From Rhinopithecus roxellana (taxonomy: Eukaryota > Chordata > Mammalia > Primates > Cercopithecidae): a stretch of 64,000 nucleotides of DNA. Made by a program: the position numbers and the translations under genes. The stretch spans positions 96,983,797 through 97,047,796 of the forward strand of contig NC_044566.1 in assembly GCF_007565055.1 (NCBI RefSeq), given 5' to 3'. Positions 1 to 12,318 of the stretch are shown piece by piece. The notes beneath the pieces are model-generated. The model was given only the letters and a program-made list of their open reading frames with translations. It made no database searches and had not been told where the DNA came from. Each line of letters opens with the position of its first letter. Positions within the stretch are counted from its first letter, which is position 1.

Positions 1-394
1 TTATATGTTATACATTATATATACTTATATAGTTTAGTACATTTAGATCTTTTACTTAGGTCCTTTATCAAAAACTTTCTTCATATTCAAAATACAGCAT
101 AGAATCAGAGGGCCCAAGAGGGTCCTTCATGGACATCTAGTCTAGAGTAACACAAGAACCAGAAAATTGGGGCATCCTGCTCAAAGTCACAGGGGACTCA
201 CTGGGACAGGAATCCAGTCTCATTTCCAATGCTATTACTGCTTGATGTACTGTCATAAAAATGATATAAGAATCATTTTAAAAATAGGTGTAGATCTTCC
301 TCTCAAGCTTTGTGGTAAAATGTAGACCTTCACTGGAAATCTATCTCTGTTTAACTATTTTTTAAAACTGTAAATATTCTGTCAATATTCTACT

Positions 395-1015
395 GATAGT
401 GAAAGGAGACAGACAAATTCCTACGCAGACAGGGACAGGTCCCTGGTGAAACCTAACCTTCAAACCAAGGAAAGTCTAAAGCATGAAAACCAAGCTGCCA
501 GTTCCCGATAAAGTCCGTGACCAGAGTAAGAAATTCTATCCCTGGCTTACCCATTCTAATGATTGGTTCACTCTGAATGATGTCTCTTAACCAAACCAAT
601 GGTGCTTTTTCCAAGACCACTCATGGACCAATTAGCACACACTACCCCATTCTAAGCCCATAAAAAGCCCAGACTCAGCCTCACAGAGGGCTACCAGCTT
701 TCAGGGTCCCCTCTTGCCACCGAGAGCTTTCCTTCTGTCGCTCAATAAAATTCTTCTCTGCCTCACTCACTCTCCAGTGTCCGCGTACCTTATTCCTCTT
801 GTTGTGGGACAAGAACCTGGAACTCACCAAGCTGTGGACAGAAGGCGGAACAAAGGAGCTGTTAACACTCCTGTTTGCCAAGCTGCAGGTGGCAGAAACA
901 AAAGAGCTGTAACCCTCTAGTTCGCTGGGCTGCAGGTGATAGGAATAAAAGAGCTGTAACCCTCCATCCCGCTCACCAACCTACGAGAACAAAGAAGCCA
1001 TAACACCACCACTAG
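395..1015 (+). mobile_element. Solitary ERV1-class LTR
   Basis: The segment has LTR architecture: a promoter-like U3, a TATA-like 'cccataaaaagccc' near 658-671, a polyadenylation signal in 'gctcaataaaattc' near 740-753, and a downstream stretch of short repeats around 'agagctgtaaccctc' (903-917, 949-963). The layout and wording resemble primate gammaretrovirus-like LTRs of the LTR8/LTR12 kind. The exact subfamily and ends are uncertain, and no gag/pol/env sequence adjoins it. Confidence 0.7.
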
Positions 1016-1653
1016 CAATTTCACTGCTAGTAAAGCTAGTTGTCTTCAGATAACAAGTTATCTTCAAATAACATTTTATTCTCTATAGAATTAATTGAGT
1101 TATTTTCAGATATCTTAAGAAAAAAATATATATTAAATTCCAAATATAGGCATTATCCAGCTGCTAATGAATGACTGTTATAGTTCTTCATGAAAGTTTT
1201 CCAGGTTCTTCAAATCCTTTGGTTGCAAAATAGAAAGTTGTGCCTTATATTTCTGTCATAGACATAACATTTTTAAACTGCCATTATAGGGGAGGATTGT
1301 GTCAATTTTTTAAAAATATGCATTATATTTTATTTAATTGATCCAAATACGATGTTTACTTTTTAAAAATAAGATGATGGTGCATCATGAATTCATCTTT
1401 TGGTTTACTCTTCTCTGATGCCCTGGGTCATTGGCAGCTTTGGGACAAACAACTTGGCTTTTGTCACTTGAGGGAGATCTGTAATTCTGATTGTGAATGC
1501 GTGCCACTTTAACATGAGGTGAGCATTTTCTCCCAAAACAGGAAAATGGGAGCTCACACTATTGTGGCCATAAAGAAAAATGAAAAATGCTATAAAAATG
1601 AAGGCATGAAAAAAATGATCATGAGCTACTCTCATAATCAAAAATAAACTTCC
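1016..1653. other. Unassigned intronic DNA
   Basis: No gene, RNA or clear repeat family recognised. The 78-codon minus-strand ORF here has no recognisable features. Confidence 0.5.
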
Positions 1654-1985
1654 GGCCAGGCACGGTGGCTCAAGCCTGTAATCCCAGCACTTTGGGAGGC
1701 CGAGATGGGCAGATCACGAGGTCAGGAGATCGAGACCATCCTGGCTAACACGGTGAAACCCCGTCTCTACCAAAAAATACAAAAAACTAGCCAGGTGAGG
1801 TGGCCGACGCCTGTAGTCCCAGCTACTCAGGAGGCTGAGGCAGGAGAATGGCGTAAACCTGGGAGGCGGAGCTTGCAGTGAGCTGAGATCCAGTCACTGC
1901 ACTCCAGCCCAGGCAACAGAGCAAGACTCCATCTCAAAAAATAAAAATAAAAATAAATAAAAAATCAATAAAAAAATAAAATAAA
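1654..1985 (+). mobile_element. AluY (AluYR-like)
   Basis: A full-length dimeric Alu with the Old World monkey-type head (ggctcaagcctgtaatccc) and an A-rich tail. It is flanked by aaaataaactt on both sides (1641-1651 and from about 1978). Confidence 0.93.
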
Positions 1986-3030
1986 CTTTCATGTTGTGTC
2001 CTTTGACACACAGCATAATGAAGCAGGCACTAACAGTTCATAGTAGTCGAAAAATCACCAAGAATCGCTTTCCACTGCATCAAAAAGGTGTTATTTTTAG
2101 CACCTGAGAGCCTGAATCATCAATAATTGGCATTCTAATGTGAAAGTTATCAAGATCTGTTTATTTAAATGATCTTTGATAAATTCCCTGCCAAGTCTAG
2201 TTTGTTTCCCTGTCCTTCAAACACACAGTTTCCTATTCCATTTTCTAAATGAGAGATTATTTTACTATAAAGGCAAAAATTTTCTTTAAAGACAACTGAA
2301 TTTTGTTTTTTGTTTTGAACCATCCTCTTCTCCTTTGCATCTAATAAAGAGGATGTGTTTTCTCAGTCTTGTTTTCCTCTCATACATAAAGAATATATTG
2401 TCCCTTAGTATATTTCACCTTGCAGTCACCATATGTTTCCTGGTTTTATCTTTTCATGCCATCATTGATATGCCTTATTTCTGGTTTAATGCTTACTCTA
2501 ATTCCTAATCTTTACTCTAATTCCTAATCTTTACTCTAATTCCAATGTGAAGCTTTGTGTAGCTACCTGGGTTTCATCCTTTTCTCTTCATCCTCTTGCC
2601 ATCCTTGTAAGTATTGTTGCTTTAAGAAATAACCTAATTTTCATGGGTCCTTCCACTTACAGGTCATTTTCTTATATTTAAATCACTAAAGTTGACTTTC
2701 CTGAAATTCATTACCTTTAGGTTGTTGTTTCCACTTCTTTGATAGTCTTTGTGTAAACATCAATCTTTAAGTGCATTTTCTTAAATAACTGAAGTGTTCA
2801 CTTAAGAAATAGCTCTAGTTTACAGGTCAAAAGTCAGAAATAGCTAAATACTAGCACAATCTCACCTCCCTTTTTGCTCTGTCTCTATTTTTGTCTCTCT
2901 CCACAGACCCTACTCACAGGTATTTCTGCCTGACCATGTTCAGGATATACTCTCCCACCATTGAATTAATTGACTGTGAGATATATTTAATCTCTCATTG
3001 AATATATAGTTTTGTCCAATATGCACTTAA
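1986..3030. other. Unassigned intronic DNA with a small 19-bp tandem repeat
   Basis: Mostly AT-rich DNA without recognisable coding content. The unit ttactctaattcctaatct is repeated 2.7 times at 2493-2543. Nothing else is assignable. Confidence 0.6.
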
Positions 3031-3893
3031 CAGTAAGTCCTCAATATGATCAGTAGGTTCTTGTAAACTGTGACTTTAAGCAAAACAATGTGTAACAAAA
3101 CCAATTTTACCATAGGCTAGTTACTGTATAAACAAGAGTTAAGTTGCTATGGTATGTTTATGGTCACAGAAACACCACCAAACTTCTAAATAAAGAACCA
3201 AAACACTTCTAATATTAAACACTGAAATAAATGTGAGCTATACATACATTTAGGAAAGATTAACACAGACAAGGAAGATAATTATACAATTTTTGGGTCA
3301 TCAGTGAGTGACAACAGTCACAGTGGTGGTGATGAAATAGTGAATAAATGTTTGCAACTTGAAAATTGTCTGGAGCACCTCCTACCACCACACAGTTCAA
3401 AAACAAGCAATAACACATATCATAGGCTTGCTGAGTGCTTTCATACCGCATTGTTTATTGTTATGCATTTGTATGATTATTGTATATGTTACAAATTTTT
3501 GTTTTGCAATCATTTGTACTCATTCATTCATTCATTCTCCAAACTGTTTATTCCAGTTAAGGATGACAAATGGCCAGAGTCTCTCCCTGCAGCTCAGGGT
3601 GCAAGCTGGGAACCAGCCCTGGACAGGACACCATCTCATCCCATCACCGTGTGCACTCACACTCACTCAGATTGGGACTGTGCAGACATGCCAATTCACC
3701 CAGTGGGCACACCTTTGAGCTGTGGAGGGAAACCAGAGTGCTTGGAGAAAACCCATGCAGCCAGGGGTTGGGGAACATGCAAACGTGCAAACTCCCAGAA
3801 GACAGTGGCCCCAGCCAGGAATCAATTTATTTTTTCTCAACAATGTTATAATGAAACAATATGGAACAAAACAACTTAATGCAGGACCTACTG
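3031..3893 (+). mobile_element. Nonautonomous Tigger-family (TcMar) DNA transposon
   Basis: The segment begins cagtaagtcctc and ends gcaggacctactg, an imperfect terminal inverted repeat. Its interior (an 'accaattttaccataggct' segment, a cattcattcatt run, 'gagaaaacccatgcagcc') matches my recollection of a medium-reiterated mammalian DNA transposon of the MER44/Tigger7 kind. The family name is tentative. A 191-codon ORF running through it (3304-3879) is taken to be fortuitous. Confidence 0.68.
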
Positions 3894-5215
3894 TGGAAAG
3901 ATGGTTAGTGACTCTTCAATGTCATTATGACTTCTTATCGTGACAACTAAAACCTGGGAACCTCTGTAAGAGACAGTTAAGTTGGTCAAAGGGCAAGTTA
4001 GCTGTGATTTGAGTGATTTGGGGCAACCTGAAAAATACAGGATAAAATAGGAAAGATACACAGCCTTAATGTATTAATGAAAGTGGATTTATTATGAATG
4101 ACACTCACTACAATGATTAATTAAGCTAATCCTTTATTATGTGCTCTGCTGATCACCATCAAGAATGAAAATACATATTTGCTCTGTTTTCAATTAAAAT
4201 GTGTGGAATTACAGAAATTTGAGAAAAGTTTGACTTTTACAAGGTCCTTCAACCATACTTAATCACTTTGCTGACTTTTATTCATCTTTCTGCATCTCAG
4301 TTCCTTATCTGGAAAGTACAATAAACTTTCCTGTGTTGCTGATGATAGATGGTATAACAATCTTCTTTTGCAGCTGAATTCTCCAAGTCAATACCACCTT
4401 CTGCCTGATTCATGGTTCAACTCCATTTGACAGTTCAACACTAGCTAATACAATTGTTTCCTTATTAAATGTACTAACCCCTGTGTTCTCTGAATTTCTT
4501 TAAATAACTTTAAAGAAACCATAAAGTACTCAATAAATAATTTTTCCAAGAAATGTATTCTCAAAGTGATTATACCTGTGTATGAATTCATTTATAAAAC
4601 TGCTTTTCTTTCAAGCTGACATAAGAGTCCTAGGAAACAGGGTCAGGCAGGAATGAGAAGAAGAGACATCATCTGTATATCATGATTGATAACTGTATCT
4701 TGAATAAATCCAAATACATATTAGGGAGCATCTATCAGAAGTTTCTCTTAATTTATTTGAACATCAGGGTTTTCTAATATATTTAAATATTCTTTTTTAA
4801 AATAATTTTATTTATACGCAATTTCAAGATTGCATCTAGTCTATAAACTACATGAGATGAGGTGTTTTTATACATGACTATTTGATAGTGAACACAACCT
4901 GAAAAAGAACTTGGATCTCTAGCATTTCCACTTTCAACCCTCTCAGGATTAAGGTTTATCTCCTAATTCTGATGGAAATCTCCTATGTATTGAATAAAAG
5001 TGGTGAGTGTTATTCTATGTGCTGGGAAGCTAGCTTCATAGAATTATGTTAGCAATGAGTTATTACATTTACGCATCAAAAGTTTGGAAGCTGACTTTTC
5101 TAATAACTTTTTTACAGTATACTTAGTAATCTTAATATAATCAAAGAATTGGCCTCTGATATTAACTATGTTCTACTAAATTATAAAACACACTCAGGTG
5201 AAAATTACAAATATG
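3894..5215. other. Unassigned AT-rich intronic DNA
   Basis: No gene, RNA or transposon boundary could be recognised. Confidence 0.55.
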
Positions 5216-5224
5216 TTCTATACT

Positions 5225-5227
<3 letters not shown>

Positions 5228-5266
<39 letters not shown>

Positions 5267-5546
5267 AGACGGAGTCTCGCTCTGTCACCCAGGCTGGAGT
5301 GCAGTGGCCGGATCCCAGCTCACTGCAAGCTCCGCCTCCCGGGTTCACGCCATTCTCCTGCCTCAGCCTCCCGAGTAGCTGGGACTACAGGCGCCCGCCA
5401 GGTCGCCCGGCTAGTTTTTTGTATTTTTAGTAGAGACGGGGTTTCACCATGTTAGCCAGGATGGTCTTGATCTCCCGACCTCGTGATCCGCCCGTCTCGG
5501 CCTCCCAAAGTGCTGGGATTACAGGCTTGAGCCACCGCACCCGGCC
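5228..5546 (-). mobile_element. AluY (AluYR-like)
   Basis: A complete minus-strand Alu starting with a T-run of about 38 bases and ending ccgcacccggcc. The duplicated target ctatactagattttt lies on both sides (about 5218-5232 and 5547-5561). Confidence 0.95.
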
Positions 5547-5566
5547 CTATACTAGATTTTTAACAT

Positions 5567-5725
5567 AAATGATTAATTCTCATAACTCTGCCAAACAGAT
5601 ATTTTATCCTCCTTGAACTGATGAAGAAATAGCTCTTACCAAAGCCATATGGTTAAGCAACAGCAGAGGTAGATTTTGCACCCCGCTGTGTCTGATGCCA
5701 AAGCTTTTCACTATATCATGCTGCC
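5567..5725 (-). mobile_element. MIR SINE fragment
   Basis: Reverse-complement MIR core: wording like 'gatgaagaaatagctcttaccaaag' in place of the usual gatgaggaaactgagg context, followed by the 'ggttaagcaacagcagaggtag' segment and a 'tctgatgccaaagctttt' end. Confidence 0.6.
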
Positions 5726-7282
5726 TTTATTTTCAATTAAGTTTAGGATTCCCCCAAGTTAATGAGAAACACACATACTATAAATTAAAATCAACAGTAC
5801 ATTGAAAGCCTGATTTTGACTAACAGCTCTTGGGCTAAACACTTTCCTAATGTTAATATGAAAAACATTCACTCATCTAACTTGCTTCTTCCATTGCCCC
5901 CCCTCTATCATCCAACCCCATTAGGATGCTGATAAGCTCTGATAGGAACAGAAGGTAGACAGTAGCCAGAGCAAGGGAAGAAACAGAGGGCCTGAATTAT
6001 CTACAAACTGTGTAACCAGCTCCCAAACCATCAGGAGTGAACTTAACTAAATGGTTTGTTTAAAGTGTGTCTAAAAAGGGAAAATAATTCATTTTTAATT
6101 AGGACAGTCTTTTTTTTTTGGTAAATGGTAAAGTACTTAAATCACAGTATTATTTTTAGACATCTCCTCACTTTAAATAATTTAGAAATTCAATTATAAT
6201 CATTTGCAATAAACCACTTAAAAATACTTAAGGTTCTTCTTGAAACTACCTTGTCTGCTTAAAATATATATTATATATTTATATAAACATATATTTATAT
6301 GTTTGTCTGCTTAAGAAAATTATATTTATGTATTAGTATATTATGTTTATATATTTTTTAACAGACAAGGTAGCTTCAAGAATATATATCAGATAATCAG
6401 CCTAAATACAAAATGGTAAAGAGACATTTCTGTGTCACTATTTTTACTCAAAGTTTTTGTTTTGATCTGTCAAAAAGTTTTGGGGAGCTCTGTGGATTTT
6501 CAGAGCACATTATCTTATTTCCTAGTGATATTAGCTTCATTTTACTATGATAGTGAGGCATTAGATGGCTGCTATCAATAGGATCTGTGTTCATCCACAG
6601 AGACACTTCAAATGAAGTGAAAAACATTTGCTGATTACATTATGTTATGATAGTGAATGATTTTAAAAGATGTCAAGTTCTGCTTAATGAGTTTTATATG
6701 AAATAGCATTTACATTAGGGGAAAGTTTGGGGGAGGTAAAAGATGTAAGTCATCAGAATTTCATTTATTTTTAAATACAATTAAGCTCTCAGAAAGCATC
6801 AGCACTTGAACTCTGAAATATCTCTTTTAAAGACATTACTGAAATATCATTATTACTGTACTTTTATTTTCTAATACATCCCTGAAAATGAGTTCACTTT
6901 AGTAAGTGGAAGGATTTATGAAGCAAAATAGGCTATAAGCACACAAGAAGGATAAAATATTTAATTGCACTAATTATACTTTCATGATACACCATTGTTT
7001 CTGACATATATGTTTACCACATTTCTAAGCTTCTATAATAATACTGTGGTAAGAGATGTTCACATGTATCGTAACTACCCATAGCCACAGTTCACACATC
7101 TTTTTGCCACAGGAAAATTAGAGGACAATATATTCCCTTCCAATCATACAAAGTAAAATGCATGTACTTGTGAACATCATATTAATACTGTATTGAATAT
7201 AATAGCATCCATTTATACTTTGGTTGAGAGCTGAGACATCTGCCTTAGGAGTCACTGACTCAGTACCAGATTCTTTTCAGTC
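5726..7282. other. AT-rich intronic DNA containing an inverted repeat
   Basis: No coding content. The only structured part is the inverted repeat at 6237-6382, listed separately. Confidence 0.55.
6237..6382. repeat. Inverted repeat with 25-bp arms
   Basis: The left arm at 6237-6261 (ttcttgaaactaccttgtct and on) pairs with the right arm at 6358-6382, matching 22 of 25 bases. The roughly 96-bp spacer is AT-rich and contains a further tgtctgctta copy near 6304-6313. It could be a small MITE-like element or a foldback. No family was recognised. Confidence 0.75.
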
Positions 7283-9757
7283 TTTTTTTTTTTTTTTTAA
7301 AGCAGTCAGAATGATCTTATTGAAATTTTTTAGTACAATGTTAGAGGATCTTAAAATTTTATATTTTAAACCAATACAAGCACTGCAAATGATATATGCC
7401 GGAATCTAGTTGATGTAGTATCCAAAAAGAAAAGCAATCATATGAATATCTATAAGTTGACTAATGTAATTTAAGTTGGAGGCTAAACAACTTTGGTATA
7501 TTCATATTTCTCTGGCTCCTGTTTTTGGCCAGATAAATGCCAAGTCCACCCCCATTCAGTAGAATTGGACAGGGCCAATGTATTTGGTGGTCTCACTTAA
7601 GTTTCCACACCAGGAGCAGCAAGAAATGTACAACTTCTGGGATTAAGTTGCTCCAAGACAGTCTTCATCACCTTTGTGAACTGGAAACACCAAATAGTCA
7701 AGGTCTGAATTTCCATTGTGTGTGGCTAAGTCCAGTCTCATTGGTTCATAAAAGTATTCTGAAGGACTTTAAAATACAATGGTGGGGCTAAATAACGATA
7801 GAAAAACATCAATTCTTAATTCAGAGAATGACAATGCAGTTTCCTATATCCTTTTGAAAAATCTGAGATCATTATTTTAAAACTAGCTCTATACCTTCTT
7901 AGACTTTAAATTTAATGTTAGCTGAAATGATTACCTTTAAGTCAATTGGCTTTAGGCCTTGGCGATTGCTCAATATAATTCTGAAATTTTAGGATGCAGC
8001 ATTTCAGGTAAGTGACAGTTATGTTTTAGAAGAGGTAATTTTAAAAATGATCCAGAACTACACTGCTCTGATATGTCTGATGTATACCCCCAAAAATGTG
8101 TCAGTGTCCATATTAAGCTAAATAAAATTTGGTCCAAATTAAGCACAATAACCAAGATGGTTTATCTGAAACTGTTATCAAAAAAAAAGAAAAATTCAAA
8201 ATCCATGGTATGATAATTATAAATTTTCCAAGGTTCACTCCAAAGTAAAAGGCTAATTAATTCTATACAGGGTTTTACCCAAATGTCCATAGGCATTATC
8301 ATATATATTTACACAGAAGGCTTCAATCTGAAGTCACCTTTGGCAACCTCGAAATATATAAACTATGACTTCCACAATGAAATTATATACTTGAAAGTTG
8401 TTGCCTCAAAGTACTGAAAGAACAAAGGAAGAGATCACATGTACCCGTTAAAAGTCAAAATGACAAAAACGTTCCTCATTTAAGACAGTTCACTTAAAGA
8501 CCAAATAACCACCACCATTTCCCCAAAAACTGGAAAGAAAATGATCTTGAGCTTTAGAAGGAGAAACAATAAATCTCAGCATATACAAAGATCTGATGCT
8601 TTTGCCAGTGATGCTATCATTGCTGAGTACCCACAGCTAAAAATCCAGAAAACAAACACAAGTCAGAAGTCAGAGTAGGCTTGCTGGACACTTCCCATTC
8701 CGGATTTATAGCGGGGCATGGCTGAACAGGTAAGACACAGATTCCCCACTGTGTGCCCTTCGGATTGCTTCAGCCAAGATCATGGAAATGTCAGTGACCT
8801 GAATCTTGGTGCAGTGTTTCATTTTGTCCTCTTGCGGAATTGTGTTTGTGACGACAACAGCCTCAAAGGCAGCATTATTTACTCCGGAAACAGCTGGTCC
8901 AGAGAAGATCCCATGGGTAAGGACAACATACACTTTGGTGGCTCCAGCTGACGGCAGTTCGTCCGCGGCATGGCAGACGGTGCTGCATGTGTCAGCCATG
9001 TCATCCACGAGGATGCCCACGTGGTCCTTCACGTCGCCCACCAGGACCATCTGGTCCACTTCATTCACCTTCTTCCTCTCTTTGTGGATCAAAGCAAATT
9101 CCACATTCAGCCTGTCTGCGATCGACGTGACCCTTTTGGCTCCCCCTGCGTCAGGTGAAACAATGATACAGTTCTTCCATTCGGCAATGTTTTCCCGAAT
9201 CCACTGCAGGACTGCCGGCTCCGCATACAAATTATCCACAGGAATATCAAAGAATCCCTGTATCCGAGAGGCATACAGGTCCATGGTGACGATGTGATCC
9301 GCCCCAGCCACCGACAGCATATTGGCCACAAGTTTTACAGAAATTGGGGCACGACTCTTGTCCTTTTTATCTTGTCAGGCATATGGGAAACACGGGATCA
9401 CGGCAGTCACTCTGGATGATGATGCGATCTTGCAGGCATTGATCATGATGAGGAGCTCCATCCATCAGGTTGTCGTTAATTTCCCTGCAGCCGCTCTGGA
9501 TGTTGTAGACATCTTCCCCTCTCACACTTTCACCCATCTCCACGCTGGTCTCCTGGTTGCTGAACTTCTTGGTGACCACCTTGCCCAGCTCCAGGCCCAG
9601 GCGGTCGGCCACGCGCTGGGACTGGTCCTGATGTGAGCTGCCGCTGAACAGCACGATGTTGGGCATGGTGGGGCGCGGGACTCCGAAGGGCGCACGACAG
9701 CGGAGGAAGTGGCGGAGGCAACAGCGACAGCGACGCGGAAGGCTGCTGCTTTTTCCA
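7283..9757 (-). pseudogene. PRPS2P: Processed pseudogene of PRPS2 (phosphoribosyl pyrophosphate synthetase 2)
   Basis: An intronless copy of the full 318-codon PRPS reading frame lies at 9666 down to 8706, with a GC-rich 5' UTR piece (9667 to about 9750), a long 3' region and a T-run (A-tail on the minus strand) at 7282-7298. Residues that separate the paralogues match PRPS2 rather than PRPS1 as I recall them: Val5-Leu6, Arg18-Val19, Ser41, Gln153, Lys163 and Ala265. The frame is broken twice. An ATGG duplication near 9458-9466 shifts the frame after codon 68; the interval is 961 nt against 957 expected, exactly one 4-nt insertion. Arg96 CGA has become TGA at 9375-9377. Downstream, codons 112-318 remain open (207 codons), with changes such as H130Y, R204Q, R214H and G227S. 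A possible target-site duplication is a cttttcagtc-like string at 7273-7282 and about 9750-9760. The copy is presumed non-functional. Confidence 0.93.
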
Positions 9758-10073
9758 GTCTCATTTCAACTTCACTAATATTGGATCTTAGATGCAAGAT
9801 AATTAATTGTTAGTTCTTTGGGAAAAGTGTTTTCCAGGAGAATGACCTATCCAAAAAATACAAAAGGAAAATGCTACTAAAAATAAGTGAGAAAAAAATG
9901 TATAATTACCTTCAAATATTTTTAGAGAATGCTTTGTTTTGTTAATTACCCCAACTCTAATTTTAATGGAAATTGATGACTGTATCGATTGATGCTGTCA
10001 CTTTCATTTCCTTTTAGCATACTAATGGATGAAAATAAGTATTGAAAATATTCATTTCTTCCGGCTCAAAATA

Positions 10074-12318
10074 CAGTTGACCCTTGATTAGCTCTTGAAT
10101 TTCTCCATGACGCCTATCTTGAAACCATTCACCCCACCCCCGGCCACTTTTTTTTTTTTTTTTTTTTTTTTGCCATGACCACAATCACTTTCATGATTCC
10201 TGGATTGGCTCTGTCATAAATCTGGTAAAGTCATGCATATCTGGACACAGTTTTCTTCAGCAGGAATTTAGTGATTTCAGGCTTGATGGCATTTACAACT
10301 TTATTCTATAACAATGATGGCATTTTCAAAGATGTCACCTTTCTAGACTCCCATGATGATCTCTCTCTCAGGGTTCTCTTCCACAGTGTTGACAATTCTT
10401 TCCATACAGTACTGTGCGTAATGAGCCTTAAAGGCCCTTATGACCCCCGATCTAAAGGCTGAATTAGAGACACTGAGTATGGGAGCAAGTCAACCACTTT
10501 GGAACCTTCAGTGTTGAACTCATGCATTTTGGGTAGCCAGGAGTACCGCCCAATATCAAAAGAAATTTGAAAGACAGTCACTAGGCCAGGCATGGTAGCT
10601 CACATCTTAATCCCAACACTTTGAGAGGCTGAGGCAGGTGGATCACTTGAGGCCAGGAGTTCAAGACCACCTACTACAAAAACTTACAAAAATTAGGTGG
10701 GCATGATGGCGCACACCTGTAGTCTCAGCTACTTGGGAGGCTGAGGTGGGAGGATCACTTGAGCACAGGAGTTTGAGGATGCAGTGAGCCAGGATCATGC
10801 CACTGCACTCCAGCCTGGGCAACAGGGTAACAGAGCAAGACCCTGTTTCTTAAAAGAAAAAAAAAAGTCTTTTACTGGCAAGATACTTTCTGACTTTAGG
10901 AATAAAGCATCTTTGGAACCAATCCTGAAATAAAGTTCTTATTGTCCAGGCATTCTTGTTGTACAACTAAAAGACTGCCATCTGGTGTTAACTTTTCCCT
11001 TCAAGGCTTCGAGCTTAGCAGCTTCATAAATTCAGTCCTCATCATAAACCCAACTGCATTTGCACAGAACAGTAGAGTCAGCCAGTCTTTTCCTGTCTTA
11101 AATCCCTTCTCTTCCTAATACATATCTTTTGTGACATTCTTTTGTCCAGAATAGGATACTTTTGTCTTCATTAAAAACCTGTTCTGGCAGATAACCTTTC
11201 TCCTTGTTGATTTTCTTGCTGGCATCTGGGAACCTGTCAGGAAAAGCTTGCTTCTCCTGTTGACATTTTTTAAGACAAATCTCTTTCTAAAATTATTAAA
11301 CCATCCTTTGCTGATAGTAAATTCTCCAGCTTTGATCCTTCACTTTCCTTTTTCTTTAAGTTGTTATGTAGTGATCTCAATTTTTCTTCAATCATAGTAG
11401 AGTCTGTAGGTATGCCTTTCTTATAGTAATCCTGCACCACATAAAAGCTGCATTTTTGGTATGAGATAAAAAGGATTTTGTAAAAAGTACAAGGTTTTCT
11501 CACCTTCTGGTGTAACTGCAACAATGGCTTCACAGATTTCCCCCCCCCCTTTTTTTTTTTTTTTACAATGGTCCTTAAGCAAAATTCATTTATCTTGAAA
11601 TGGCAGGAAACCATATCTGCAGACCTCCGTCAATGGTACATATCAAGCAATTAAACTTTTTCTTGTAATGTCATGACATCTCTCTGCTTCTTGAGACCAC
11701 TTCCAGCATCACTAGTGCCATTACATTTGGGTCCCATGGTGTTAGTCAAGGTTTACAGTGTTGCACTATATATTATGAAAAATATATCAGAACCAAGAGA
11801 GATCCCTTTTTACTGCAACAAGCAACTTACCGGAGAGATGAACAGCTCTCTAGTAAACTGAATTAGTGTCACATGGCGTTTTAAGCATACACAACACTTG
11901 AGCTCATTGCAACAGTCAAAGAAGGTGGTTACAAAGTTATTACAGTAATATATACTACAGTTAATTTCATGCAGTTATGATTTAATACTGCATCTTTATG
12001 TTTGTTTACATTTGTGGCACCACGTATGGTATGTGTTTGTTTGCATATGTTTTGATATATTTTAACTTTTTATAATAAATTTGTGTATATTTTATGGTAG
12101 CGTATAATAAAATAGACTGGTATCTATGCATATTTTATATATTCATCACCTATCTAACTTTTTCTTAATTTTTTGAAATTTCTAGGCTATATGATTCATC
12201 TGCGAGTTTTTTCAAATTGTCCCATATCTCAAAAAAACTTTCTGATATATTTATTGAAAACAATCTGCATATAATGAGAACGAAGCAGTTCAAACCCATG
12301 TTGTTTAAGGGTCGACTG
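10074..12318 (-). mobile_element. Tigger2 DNA transposon (degenerate, with an Alu insertion)
   Basis: The ends are cagttgacccttga at 10074 and gggtcgactg at 12318, inverted copies of the Tigger2 terminus, with TA before the left end and a decayed TG after the right. The minus strand follows the Tigger2 5' region (cagtcgacccttaaacaac, then the AT-rich leader). Inside are broken transposase remnants, including an open stretch of 114 codons at 11270-11614. An old Alu interrupts it at 10584-10867. The copy is shorter than the full-length element (about 2.7 kb as I recall) and cannot encode a transposase. Confidence 0.9.
10584..10867 (+). mobile_element. Old Alu (AluJ-like) inside Tigger2
   Basis: A dimeric Alu with many substitutions and an internal deletion after 'caagaccacctactac'. 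It ends in an A-rich tail at about 10853-10866. It is younger than the Tigger2 host because it interrupts it. Confidence 0.88.

Noticed and set aside
5198..5455. ORFs reading like FFFFFLRRSLALSPRLECSG
   Set aside because: These are translations of Alu sequence, seen also at 14250, 19757, 38584, 41672, 46107, 52334 and 58645. They are not genes.
6237..6382. Inverted repeat considered as a microRNA precursor
   Set aside because: The 96-bp AT-rich loop is too large for a standard precursor and no mature-like conserved arm is known to me. Kept only as an inverted repeat.
8806..9297. 163-codon plus-strand ORF
   Set aside because: It is the antisense shadow of the PRPS2 retrocopy.
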